Shown here one piece after another: positions 9,942-17,143 of a stretch of 64,000 nucleotides of DNA (position 1 is its first letter; each line of letters begins with the position of its first letter). The position numbers and the translations under genes are program-made. The notes beneath the pieces were generated by a model, which was not told where the DNA came from, did not search any database, and saw nothing but the letters and a program-made list of their open reading frames with translations. The DNA is from Tetzosporium hominis (lineage in GTDB: Bacteria; Bacillota; Bacilli; Bacillales_A; Planococcaceae), in contig NZ_NOKQ01000220.1 in the NCBI RefSeq assembly GCF_002265435.1, positions 62,001 to 126,000 of the forward strand. Reading direction: 5' to 3'.

Positions 9942-9998
9942 AGTATACCAAGTCAGGTATTTAAATTCCAATTCAAAGTGTTTTAATAGGAATTAAAT
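9942..9998 (-). promoter_or_regulatory. cysK promoter with overlapping inverted repeat
   Basis: On the minus strand TTGGAA, 18 bp, TATACT precedes cysK. An imperfect inverted repeat, ATTTAAATTCC at 9959-9969 and GGAATTAAAT at 9989-9998, covers the -35 region. The position suggests an operator. CymR is the usual cysteine repressor in Bacillales, but I cannot verify a match to its site. Confidence 0.4.
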
Positions 9999-10079
9999 GA
10001 TTATTAGATTCCATTTGCTTCCTAGTTGCTTTTGCGGAATACTAATAAGTAGAAAAACTACTGAGAAGGAGTGGTCAAT

Positions 10080-10952
10080 TTGACAGCAGCAGGCTTGATA
10101 TTAGAAGGGGGCGGCATGCGCGGTGTGTTCACGGGTGGTGTACTGGAGGCGTTCATGGAGCAAGACTACTATTTCCCGTATGTCATCGGTGTCTCCGCTG
10201 GAGCATGTCATGGATCTTCTTACGCAGCTAGACAGCGAGATAGGAACCGTAAAGTTTCTATTGATTATGTGACGCATCCAGACTACATCTCTCTCAAGAA
10301 CTTAGTAACGAAACGAGAGTTATTCGGGATGGATCTGCTATTTGATAAATTGCCTAATGAACTTGTCCCTTTTGATTATGAAACCTTCTCCGCAGCACCA
10401 GAGCGCTTTATTATTGGAACAACAGATTGTTATAGTGGGAAACCAATTTATTTTGAAAAGGGAGCTCCTAAAGACGAGATTTTAAAAGTGATCCGAGCTT
10501 CCAGTTCCTTGCCTTTCATGGCGGCTCCAGTAGACTATCAAGGGAAGACTTTGATGGACGGAGGAATAGCGGATCCGATTCCGCTTAAGAAAGCATTGGA
10601 GGATGGCATTGAGAAGCCTGTGGTGATCTTGACACGTCCGAAAGGATACCGAAAAGCACCTTCTCGTTTTACTGGGATTAGTAAGTTTATGTATAAACAA
10701 TATCCCGGTCTTGTTCATCAGATGGAGACAAGATGGAAGCATTACAACGACACGTTGGAATGGGTAGAAGCTTTGGAAGATCAAGGTAAGGCCTTCGTGA
10801 TACGACCAGAGGATTCTTTTAAAATCAGTCGTGCGGAGAGAAACCCAGAACGTTTGACATCGCTTTATGAATTTGGGGTAGAGACTGGAAGGTCACAATT
10901 TGAAGAAATGATGAAATTTTTAGGGGAACCTACTAAGGTCATGACAAAATAA
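10080..10952 (+). CDS. patatin-like phospholipase family protein
   Basis: A 290-aa patatin-fold serine acyl hydrolase. The oxyanion loop EGGGMRG, the nucleophile elbow GVSAG (Ser near residue 40) and the catalytic Asp in MDGGIADP are all present, so the Ser-Asp dyad is complete. It resembles the YjjU group of bacterial patatins; the lipid substrate is unknown. The start is most likely TTG 10080, 9 bp after GAAGGAG. The GTG at 10071 overlaps that site and is less likely. Repeat family 1 copy 2 follows it. Confidence 0.87.
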   Translation: MTAAGLILEGGGMRGVFTGGVLEAFMEQDYYFPYVIGVSAGACHGSSYAARQRDRNRKVSIDYVTHPDYISLKNLVTKRELFGMDLLFDKLPNELVPFDYETFSAAPERFIIGTTDCYSGKPIYFEKGAPKDEILKVIRASSSLPFMAAPVDYQGKTLMDGGIADPIPLKKALEDGIEKPVVILTRPKGYRKAPSRFTGISKFMYKQYPGLVHQMETRWKHYNDTLEWVEALEDQGKAFVIRPEDSFKISRAERNPERLTSLYEFGVETGRSQFEEMMKFLGEPTKVMTK

Positions 10953-10984
10953 GGAAAGTCAATTCTTGGTTAGTGAAATATGGC

Positions 10985-11066
10985 GTGTAGGGGAAGCGTT
11001 CCACGGGCGCGGGCTGAGCCTCGGTCTCAGCTTCCGCTTTTAATCCCGCTGGAGTCACCCCTACAC
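10985..11066 (-). repeat. structured intergenic repeat family 1, copy 2
   Basis: The same 82-nt palindromic element as 8161-8241 in opposite orientation, between the convergent patatin and FMN reductase genes. Outer stem GTGTAGGGG (10985-10993) with CCCCTACAC (11058-11066). Conserved inner blocks include GACTCCAGCGGGAT, AGCGGAAGCTGAGACC and GGAACGCTTCCCCT when read on the minus strand. Confidence 0.85.
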
Positions 11067-11125
11067 ACTCTAAAAACGTAAATTTTTACAATGAATGTTC
11101 AATTAAAATTAGCATGCCCACTGTT

Positions 11126-11671
11126 TTACTTTGTACGTAGTGGTTTCAGTGCACCGCCCCATGCAATCACTTGATCCAACATATCTTTTATATTTTTATC
11201 ATGAAGGTCACGAGGTTTGAAGGTTTCCCCTTTTTCGAAATCTAAAAACAACGATAAGACGGGATGAACACGAACATCTGCTATCAGTAATTCTGCACAG
11301 ACTTGTCGAACATGTTCTGCAGCTCTTGTACCACCAGCTGAACCGTAGCTTACGATACCAGCGGACTTGTTGTGCCAAGGTTCTCTAGCGCTATCCAATG
11401 CATTTTTAAGAGCGCCCGTCATACTATGGTTGTATTCCGCTACAACAAACACAAAAGCATCTAGTGAGTCGAGTTTGTCATTCCATCGTTTAACCCCTTC
11501 AGATTCTTCGGTTCCTAGGAAGGGAAGGTCGAAGTCCTTGATGTCGACCAGTTCATAATGGGCATCTTGCCGTTCGTTTGCTTTTTCTAAGAGCCATTTT
11601 CCAACCTGCGGGCTAACTCGACCTTCACGAGTGCTTCCTAAAATGATGCCTACTTTTAATTTTTCCGTCAT
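11126..11671 (-). CDS. NADPH-dependent FMN reductase family protein
   Basis: A 181-aa flavodoxin-fold protein. The FMN phosphate loop GSTREGRVS is near the N-terminus and the isoalloxazine-binding EYNHSMTGALKNALD motif is at mid-length, as in NADPH-dependent FMN reductases, azoreductases and chromate reductases. The natural electron acceptor is not clear from sequence. It starts 12 bp after the YdaT-like gene and is very likely transcribed with it from the sigma-B-type promoter at 12078-12102, so a role in oxidative or general stress is plausible. Confidence 0.88.
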   Translation of the reverse strand: MTEKLKVGIILGSTREGRVSPQVGKWLLEKANERQDAHYELVDIKDFDLPFLGTEESEGVKRWNDKLDSLDAFVFVVAEYNHSMTGALKNALDSAREPWHNKSAGIVSYGSAGGTRAAEHVRQVCAELLIADVRVHPVLSLFLDFEKGETFKPRDLHDKNIKDMLDQVIAWGGALKPLRTK

Positions 11672-11683
11672 TTGATCCGCTCC

Positions 11684-12052
11684 TTAGTCATATAAAGTAT
11701 CCGCTACACTTCCGTCTTCCTTATACACCGTCAAAATCCCATCCTGTTCATTTACATATGGTTTTGCCTCTTCAAGCAGCGCCTCTTTTGTAGAAGCTTT
11801 CTTAATGGCGCGTTCTCCTGCTTTTTTCATCAATACCCATTCGTCTTCTTTCCACTTCACTATATAGTGAGGTCTGGATGAATCATCTGTCCCGTTTACA
11901 TAGTCTCGCGCTCTTGCTGTAGCAATTGAGATAGCTCGACCTTCTTCCATGCCATCCTCAATCATAGCGTTCGCCATCTCAATGGCTTTATTCCGTATTT
12001 CAGCGTCTAAGTTTTTCATGGAATCGGGATAATCCGTTTTTGTCCATGGCAT
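11684..12052 (-). CDS. YdaT-like general stress protein (DUF2188 domain)
   Basis: A 122-aa protein starting MPWTKTDYPDSMKNL, which I recognise as the start of B. subtilis YdaT. The N-terminal part is helical and ChaB-like (KAIEMANAMIEDG..EGRAISIATARA). The C-terminal part has the DUF2188 pattern: HYIVKWKEDEWVLMKKAGERAIKKASTK, then GILTVYKEDGSV. YdaT belongs to the sigma-B regulon in B. subtilis, and here a near-perfect sigma-B promoter lies 25 bp upstream. Molecular function is unknown. It is the first gene of a two-gene operon with the FMN reductase. Confidence 0.82.
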   Translation of the reverse strand: MPWTKTDYPDSMKNLDAEIRNKAIEMANAMIEDGMEEGRAISIATARARDYVNGTDDSSRPHYIVKWKEDEWVLMKKAGERAIKKASTKEALLEEAKPYVNEQDGILTVYKEDGSVADTLYD

Positions 12053-12077
12053 TTCCTATCGCCTCCTTGATTTCTAC

Positions 12078-12102
12078 TTTCCCTGTAGTTCTAAATTTAA
12101 AC
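12078..12102 (-). promoter_or_regulatory. sigma-B promoter for ydaT-like gene and FMN reductase
   Basis: On the minus strand GTTTAA, 13 bp, GGGAAA: a full match to the B. subtilis sigma-B consensus (GTTTAA, 12-15 bp, GGGWAW). Confidence 0.75.
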
Positions 12103-12143
12103 GAAGCTCATGTCGGTCTTAATTCCTATTTTTGTAAGATTGA

Positions 12144-12169
12144 GTTTGTCGCGACTTGAATGAGGGAAA
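12144..12169 (+). promoter_or_regulatory. sigma-B promoter for YflT-like gene
   Basis: GTTTGT, 14 bp, GGGAAA; the -10 box is consensus and the -35 has its GTTT core. It is divergent from the promoter at 12078-12102, with about 40 bp between the two -35 boxes. Confidence 0.65.
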
Positions 12170-12216
12170 CTTTAAAGAACAAAATCGCTGTTCACTTAAA
12201 GAGGAGTAGATGCATC

Positions 12217-12594
12217 ATGGTATCAAAAACTGCAACCTATTGGATTGAAACTACTGCGGAGTCGCTAAAACAACGACTGATTTGGTTACAAGAAGACTAT
12301 TTTGAACAAGATGAGATCATTATCCTTGCTAGAAATGATCGTCAGGTCGAGTGGCTCAAAGAACATACATCTTTGCAAATTCAAACCGATCCGTCGAGCT
12401 TTTTAGATGCTGCAGCTGCGTTTTTTAAGGGTGAAGATACAACACAAGATGTCTTATTGCGATTAGGTTTTGAAAAGCATGAGAGTGACCAAGTAGTAGA
12501 GGAAATCGGGAAGGGTCATTATTTTGTTTACGCAGATCGCGTCCACGGAGCAAATATTGGAGCAACAGACGATGCCAAACGCCACATTCGGTAA
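12217..12594 (+). CDS. general stress protein, YflT-like
   Basis: A 125-aa protein resembling the YflT/GSP17M family of Bacillales general stress proteins, based on the N-terminal DQIIILA-type strand (here DEIIILARNDRQVEWLKEH), the acidic middle and the overall length. The start at ATG 12217 has AGAGGAG 11 bp upstream; the longer frame to 12160 would begin inside the promoter. The sigma-B-like promoter at 12144-12169 supports a stress role. The molecular function of the family is unknown. Confidence 0.75.
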   Translation: MVSKTATYWIETTAESLKQRLIWLQEDYFEQDEIIILARNDRQVEWLKEHTSLQIQTDPSSFLDAAAAFFKGEDTTQDVLLRLGFEKHESDQVVEEIGKGHYFVYADRVHGANIGATDDAKRHIR

Positions 12595-12600
12595 GTAGTC

Positions 12601-12626
12601 GTTTTTAAAATTTTGAATCAGGGAAT
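12601..12626 (+). promoter_or_regulatory. putative sigma-B promoter for the 61-aa acidic protein
   Basis: GTTTTT, 14 bp, GGGAAT, 39 bp upstream of the start codon. It fits the sigma-B pattern and makes three such promoters within 550 bp. Confidence 0.55.
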
Positions 12627-12664
12627 ACTAAATAAAAACTACAATCTTTCAGGAGGCGTTTTCT

Positions 12665-12850
12665 ATGTTCAAAGAGGAAAAAGAAAATAGCGGAAAAATT
12701 CCTATGCCAAGCGATGAAAAGTCATTAACAGAAGAAGAAAAAATTGATAGTGACCCTTTCTTCTATCGCGAAGATCCAGCGGATAAAGATGGTGACAACG
12801 AACTGTACAATCATAAAAATGCAGATGAAGATGACATTCGCTCGAAATGA
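12665..12850 (+). CDS. small acidic protein of unknown function
   Basis: A 61-aa, strongly charged protein (many Glu, Asp and Lys; almost no hydrophobic segments), probably disordered. An AGGAGG site lies 7 bp before the ATG, and a sigma-B-like promoter lies just upstream. No family is recognised. Its place beside YdaT- and YflT-like genes suggests a general-stress protein, which is inference from context only. A weak hairpin with a T-run follows the stop codon, then the S-box leader starts. Confidence 0.75.
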   Translation: MFKEEKENSGKIPMPSDEKSLTEEEKIDSDPFFYREDPADKDGDNELYNHKNADEDDIRSK

Positions 12851-12901
12851 TACTGGGAAATCTCCCCTTTTTCTGCTATACTAGAATCAACTGAACAGTA
12901 A

Positions 12902-13056
12902 CTCTTTTCTTATCAAGAGAGACGGAGGGAATTGGCCCTACGAAGTCTCAGCAACCTGCCTATCAGGTAAGGTGCTCCATCCAACAGGTCTAACCTGAAC
13001 GATGAGGAGAAATTGTGCGTATGCAACTCTTCTCTCTCGTAGGGAAGAGTTTTTTG
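12902..13056 (+). promoter_or_regulatory. SAM-I (S-box) riboswitch with terminator
   Basis: The leader carries the S-box core: CTTATC (12909-12914) paired with GATGAG (13001-13006) as P1, then AAGAGAGACGGAGGGA, TTGGCCCTACGAAGTCTC, GCAACCTGC, AAGGTGCT and CATCCAACAG in the canonical order. An expression platform follows: terminator stem ACTCTTC/GAAGAGT (13026-13050) plus six T, with an alternative pairing for the GAGGAGAA segment. High SAM should stop transcription before the coiled-coil gene. A TATACT box upstream at about 12887 may be the -10. S-boxes usually control methionine or cysteine genes, which makes the downstream genes unexpected. Confidence 0.93.
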
Positions 13057-13088
13057 TTTGGCACAATTTACAGGAGAGGATGTTTGCA

Positions 13089-13370
13089 ATGGGAAGAGAA
13101 ACGCTTGAAAGACAACTGACAGAATTAAAACAAAAAGAAGTGAAAAGCTACGCCGGAGCGATGCAGCGTCATCAACAAGTGAAAGCGTTAGAGGCAAAGC
13201 TTCATTACTTGGAGCTCGGAGAAGAGATTTCTCGGGAACGGGTGGATAAGGCAATTGAAGAAATTACAGCACTCGAGCAGGAGATTGCAAGGTTGTCACG
13301 AAGTATAGAAGAAAAGAAGCAAGATTTGCATTTTTATCTATTCGGTCCATCTGTAAAACGACTATTCTAG
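13089..13370 (+). CDS. coiled-coil protein of unknown function under S-box control
   Basis: A 93-aa protein that is almost entirely heptad-like helix (LERQLTELKQKEV, then ALEAKLHYLEL, then AIEEITALEQEIARLSRSIEEKK) with a short C-terminal tail ending GPSVKRLF. There is no signal peptide or enzyme motif and I do not recognise a family. I choose ATG 13089 because AGGAGAGG ends 9 bp before it; ATG 13080 is too close to that site. It is the first gene after the SAM-I riboswitch, and the next gene (glycerate kinase) begins 12 bp downstream, so both are probably in one SAM-repressed unit. Confidence 0.75.
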   Translation: MGRETLERQLTELKQKEVKSYAGAMQRHQQVKALEAKLHYLELGEEISRERVDKAIEEITALEQEIARLSRSIEEKKQDLHFYLFGPSVKRLF

Positions 13371-13382
13371 GGGGAACCAACT

Positions 13383-14519
13383 ATGAAATTCATCGTCAGC
13401 TCAGATGCTTGGAAGACCACGCTCACATCTCAAGAAGCTACGCGCGCTATTGCGCAAGGCCTGCAATCTGTCGACCCAAAATTAGAAGTCATTGAATTCC
13501 CGATAGCAGATGGTGGGGAAGGGACATTGGATGCTCTAATGAGCGCTACAAAAGGGACATATAAGACCGCTACGGTTCACGATCCACTTGGTCGTAAGGT
13601 TGAAGCGAAATACGGCGTGACCGGCCTGTCTCGTCATACCTGTGTAATTGAGATGGCACAAGCTTCTGGATTCTCTTATGTGAAAAAACATGAACAAAAT
13701 CCTCGACTTGCCTCGACATACGGAACAGGAGAATTGATTCGAGCGGCTTTAGACGAAGGGCATAGAAACTTCATTCTTGCGATTGGGAGCAGTGCCACAA
13801 ACGATGGTGGTGCAGGTATGCTACGAGCGCTCGGCTTAAAATTTTTAGACAGTGATGGAAACGAAATGTCTGGAGACTTGTTGCAATTGCAGCAACTCGA
13901 AAGCCTTGATGACCAAGAATTTGATTCGCGTCTTCAAGAATGTACCTTTGCAGTAGTTAGCGACGTGCAGATCCCGTATATCGGGCCTCAAGGGGCTACT
14001 CACCTTTACGGCGAGACAAAAGGCGTCAGGCAAGAAGACACGACAGTAGTGGAAGCAGCATTAAGCCGTCTAGCCGACGTCATCGAAAAACATACGGGTG
14101 TCCGACTTCACGAAAGAGCAGGAGCGGGTTCTGGAGGAGGACTTGGAGGTGCCGTTCAGGCTTTCTTCCCGACAAAATGGTACCACGGTATTGATTTTGT
14201 GTTGAAACGCTCTGGCTGGGAAAACGCGCTGTCTGGTGTCACTCATGTCATTACAGGAGAAGGACGCCTCGATCAGCACACGTTCTTAGAGGGCAAAGGG
14301 CCGCACGGAGTCTCGAAGTTTGCGGCGGAAAGAGGCTTACCGGTTACGTTGTTTGCGGGCAGTGCGGCGCATGATGCTGTGGAAGACGCAACGGATCTGT
14401 TCCAAGAGGTCGTCCTCCTTGCTCAGACTGAAAGCGAAATTAATCATGCCCTTGACCATCCGGAAGAGGCACTTAAGCAAGCTGCGGCTCGTTGGTATTC
14501 GGAGAAGTTTGGAGAATGA
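13383..14519 (+). CDS. glycerate kinase family protein, divergent paralog
   Basis: A 378-aa member of the GlxK/GarK glycerate kinase family (phosphorylation of D-glycerate by ATP). Kept motifs include IADGGEGTLDAL, MAQASG, YGTGELIR, ATNDGGAGML and ITGEGRLD. Several family-signature positions have changed compared with the second copy at 16004-17125. The N-terminal SPDSFKGTLTA is SSDAWKTTLTS here (Asp and Lys kept), IGGSATNDGG is IGSSATNDGG, and the late SGKAPLG is EGKGPHG. It may therefore have a changed substrate or lower activity. It is 12 bp downstream of the coiled-coil gene and likely shares the S-box leader. Repeat family 2 follows the stop codon. Confidence 0.88.
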   Translation: MKFIVSSDAWKTTLTSQEATRAIAQGLQSVDPKLEVIEFPIADGGEGTLDALMSATKGTYKTATVHDPLGRKVEAKYGVTGLSRHTCVIEMAQASGFSYVKKHEQNPRLASTYGTGELIRAALDEGHRNFILAIGSSATNDGGAGMLRALGLKFLDSDGNEMSGDLLQLQQLESLDDQEFDSRLQECTFAVVSDVQIPYIGPQGATHLYGETKGVRQEDTTVVEAALSRLADVIEKHTGVRLHERAGAGSGGGLGGAVQAFFPTKWYHGIDFVLKRSGWENALSGVTHVITGEGRLDQHTFLEGKGPHGVSKFAAERGLPVTLFAGSAAHDAVEDATDLFQEVVLLAQTESEINHALDHPEEALKQAAARWYSEKFGE

Positions 14520-14524
14520 CTTAC

Positions 14525-14649
14525 TAGATGTGAAGAACGCCGTTCTAGAAATTTCATCAAAACCAGGCGCACCAATTGAGGCGCTCTTTGCCTCGGTTGG
14601 GGTGAATGGTTTTGATGGGGATTTCTGGCGTTCGCAACTCGATTTCGAT
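14525..14649 (+). repeat. structured long-hairpin repeat family 2, unit C
   Basis: A 125-nt unit between the convergent glycerate kinase and CdaR genes. Nested pairing: GAACGCC (14535-14541) with GGCGTTC (14627-14633), AGAAAT with ATTTCT, CATCAAAACCA with TGGTTTTGATG, and a terminal hairpin CACC..AATTGAGGC / GCCTCGGTT..GGGTG with loop GCTCTTT. The unit starts with TAGATGTGAAGAACGCCG, and the same 18 bases follow it directly. Related units lie at 61301-61549. Confidence 0.85.
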
Positions 14650-14667
14650 TAGATGTGAAGAACGCCG
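14650..14667 (+). repeat. repeat family 2, truncated unit (18-bp direct repeat)
   Basis: TAGATGTGAAGAACGCCG, identical to the first 18 bases of unit C. It stops exactly where a terminator stem begins. The same arrangement occurs at 61550-61567. Confidence 0.8.
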
Positions 14668-14700
14668 AACCCCAAACCGAAAAGGTTTGGGGTTCTTTGT
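14667..14700. terminator. hairpin terminator after repeat family 2
   Basis: Perfect 12-bp stem GAACCCCAAACC/GGTTTGGGGTTC with a 5-nt loop, followed by TTTGTT. It probably ends the S-box/glycerate kinase transcript. Confidence 0.7.
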
Positions 14701-14827
14701 TAGAAAGAAAGGTGAGCGATTGTTCAACGACAAATTTGAAGTTCTTTTCCACAAATCTTAGGTTCTTTTCTGCAAATTTGAAGTTCCATTCCGCAAATCT
14801 GAAATTCTTTTAAACAAATCCGAGAAT

Positions 14828-15886
14828 TCATACATCCCGCCACTTGAGAGCCAGCCATAAGCTCGCGGCATCTTCAAATCGCAGCGGGTGCAATCCTGTG
14901 AGCTCCTCGATTTGTTGAATCCGGTAGCTTAACGTGTGGCGATGAACCCCAAGTCTTTCAGCTGCACCACGAATGGACAAGTCAGAAGCAAACAAGGCTC
15001 CGAGCGTCTCAAGAGCTTTGGCATCAAGAGACGCAAGTAAAGTTCTACTGTATTGCGATCGGCCTAATTCCGGTACTTGATGCAGCAAATAAGTGAGTTC
15101 GAACTCAGAAAAGCTAGCAAGGGGAGTCGTTTGATTGGCTTGAGTAACCTGAGATGCATGCAGGCTTTCTCCGAGAACCTCTAAAGAATCTACACACTTC
15201 CCAACAGAAATTTGCAGAGTGGGAAGAAGTCCTAAGAGTCGCTTAAACTTCTCTTTCAACCGTTCCTCGCTTAAACCACTCGTCAAAACGACTACTTCGC
15301 CGTTAACACCTACTCCTATTACTTTGTCTGGCCAATCGAAAAAGTCTTCTAATTTTCTTCGAAGTGTATTCGTATTTCCTAAAGTATCGCGGAATAGACT
15401 GCAACATAAAGGACCTGCAACCGAAATATGAGATAACGCAATACGCTCCCTAGTCGCATGAGATAGCTCGCCAGTAATCCATAGCTCTGTAATCGCGTCG
15501 TCTTTCCATTTGCGGTTCCACTCAGATTCGGCAGTCACGATCGATTGGTGTAACATCAGTTCACATGTTAACTGAACAAGAGGGGCGACAGACTCAAGGT
15601 CTCCAGGGTTCCCTGTAATGCCAATGACAGCAACCAACTTATCTTTATAAAATAGCGGTAAATTGATTCCAGCTTTACTTCCTGGCCAGTCACCAGCTAC
15701 CTCTTCCGAGATGACCAGTGTCTCCCCGGTACGTCCTACGTACGCAGCTCCCTCGTGGAGTTGTTGAAGACGTATTGGTTCCCCAGAAGCCACAATTAGA
15801 CCAGTTGGATCCATCACATTGATATTCCGACTCAGTCGAATCATGGTCTGTTCGACCATCTGATTCGCTACTTCTTTCGTTAACAT
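14828..15886 (-). CDS. CdaR family transcriptional regulator of sugar-diacid/glycerate use
   Basis: A 352-aa regulator with the CdaR/SdaR layout. The N-terminal putative sugar-diacid sensor domain (about 1-135) contains LSRNINVMDPTGLIVASG and KAGINLPLFY..AVIGITG. A PucR-type middle domain follows, and a C-terminal helix-turn-helix contains LSIRGAAERLGVHRHTLSYRIQQIEE. The start is ATG 15886, preceded by TAGGAG; a longer frame to 15964 crosses the promoter region. It is divergent from the glycerate kinase-GntP operon, and CdaR proteins typically activate glycerate and glucarate genes, so it is the probable local activator. Confidence 0.92.
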   Translation of the reverse strand: MLTKEVANQMVEQTMIRLSRNINVMDPTGLIVASGEPIRLQQLHEGAAYVGRTGETLVISEEVAGDWPGSKAGINLPLFYKDKLVAVIGITGNPGDLESVAPLVQLTCELMLHQSIVTAESEWNRKWKDDAITELWITGELSHATRERIALSHISVAGPLCCSLFRDTLGNTNTLRRKLEDFFDWPDKVIGVGVNGEVVVLTSGLSEERLKEKFKRLLGLLPTLQISVGKCVDSLEVLGESLHASQVTQANQTTPLASFSEFELTYLLHQVPELGRSQYSRTLLASLDAKALETLGALFASDLSIRGAAERLGVHRHTLSYRIQQIEELTGLHPLRFEDAASLWLALKWRDV

Positions 15887-15975
15887 CGACAACACTCCTA
15901 AAAAATCATCTGAAATTCTATTCTTATTTGTACATTTAGTATAATGCACTATCAGAAAATACACACTACACTAAT

Positions 15976-15990
15976 TTGTAAGCGTTTACT
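15976..15990 (+). promoter_or_regulatory. CcpA cre site upstream of glycerate kinase-gntP
   Basis: TTGTAAGCGTTTACT matches WTGNAANCGNWWNCW at every position and lies 13 bp before the glycerate kinase ATG, where CcpA binding would block transcription. This indicates catabolite repression of the operon. Confidence 0.75.
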
Positions 15991-16003
15991 TGAGGGGGAG
16001 CCT

Positions 16004-17125
16004 ATGCACATTATCATCAGTCCAGATTCATTCAAAGGAACATTGACAGCTAAAGAAGCGGCACAAACGATGAAAGACGGACTCTTGAGAGTGTTCCCAC
16101 GTGCGCAGTATACACTGATTCCAATCGCAGATGGAGGGGAAGGGACGCTTGAGGTTCTCGTGGAGCTAACGGAGGGTCAGATGCAACAAGTAGTCGTAGA
16201 AGATCCACTGGGAAGGCCGGTTGATGCACGGTTCGGTATCTTAGGCGATGGCAAGACGGCCGTGATTGAGATGGCGGAAGCGTCAGGGATCATGCGCGTT
16301 ACGAAGTCGGAGCGTAATCCTTTTCGTGCTAGTACTTACGGGACAGGAGAACTTATTCGTCATGCACTCGATGCAGGATGTCGGCACTTCATCTTAGCGA
16401 TTGGAGGAAGTGCTACAAATGACGGAGGCATTGGTGCCATGCGCGCACTTGGGGCACGATTTTTAGATGGGTCAGGCAAGGTTTTGGAGACGGATTTGCC
16501 TTCTTATCAAGAACTCGCAACGATTGATCTGGCAGGACTTGATTCCCGACTTCCGAAATGCCGCTTCGACATTGCTTGTGATGTGGACAATCCACTCCTA
16601 GGAGAACGCGGTGCCACAGCGATTTTCGGCCCTCAAAAAGGAGTCGATAGACGCCATCACGATGTACTGGAAAGTATTCTCGCACGCTATGCACAGGTCG
16701 TGGAAGAAACTACAGGGAAGTCCGTGCACGAGTTGCCCGGTGCTGGTGCAGCTGGAGGACTTGGAACAGCGTTTCTTGCATTCCTGCCATCTACTTTGCG
16801 TCCTGGAATTGAAATCATCTTAGATGAGATCGATTTTGATTCGAAGTTAGACGGAGCAAGTTGGGTCGTTACGGGCGAAGGGAAATCGGATGTGCAAACG
16901 TTGTCTGGAAAAGCCCCGCTTGGAATTGCGTTTCGCGCAAAGAAGGCAGGGGTGCCTGTAGCTTTACTGTCGGGAATGGTACGAGAAGAGGACCGTGTTC
17001 TATTGGCGCCGCATTTTGATCTGATCGAAAGTATCGTGTCACCTTCTTGTCACCTAGAAGAAGCATTATCACAGCCGGTACCTGCTTTACTAGCAGCTGC
17101 TGAACGTTTGGGGAAATCATTTTAA
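16004..17125 (+). CDS. glxK: glycerate kinase
   Basis: A 373-aa GlxK-type glycerate kinase that converts D-glycerate to a phosphoglycerate. The canonical signature SPDSFKGTLTA is at the N-terminus, followed by IADGGEGTLEVL, MAEASG, YGTGELIR, IGGSATNDGG and VTGEGKSDVQTLSGKAP. All family motifs are intact, unlike the paralog at 13383-14519. The ATG at 16004 follows GAGGGGGAG; the longer frame to 15944 would include the cre site. It lies 18 bp upstream of a GntP permease and opposite a CdaR regulator, forming an uptake-and-phosphorylation module for glycerate. Confidence 0.95.
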   Translation: MHIIISPDSFKGTLTAKEAAQTMKDGLLRVFPRAQYTLIPIADGGEGTLEVLVELTEGQMQQVVVEDPLGRPVDARFGILGDGKTAVIEMAEASGIMRVTKSERNPFRASTYGTGELIRHALDAGCRHFILAIGGSATNDGGIGAMRALGARFLDGSGKVLETDLPSYQELATIDLAGLDSRLPKCRFDIACDVDNPLLGERGATAIFGPQKGVDRRHHDVLESILARYAQVVEETTGKSVHELPGAGAAGGLGTAFLAFLPSTLRPGIEIILDEIDFDSKLDGASWVVTGEGKSDVQTLSGKAPLGIAFRAKKAGVPVALLSGMVREEDRVLLAPHFDLIESIVSPSCHLEEALSQPVPALLAAAERLGKSF

Positions 17126-17143
17126 ATTTAAGGGGGAGTTTGT

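Noticed and set aside
12913-13254. Open frame antisense to the S-box leader and coiled-coil gene
   Set aside because: The conserved riboswitch structure on the + strand explains the sequence.
14444-14752. Open frame on the minus strand through repeat unit C
   Set aside because: Its peptide shares a segment with the frame at 61368-61595 only because both run through the same hairpin repeat; there is no ribosome site and it overlaps glycerate kinase.
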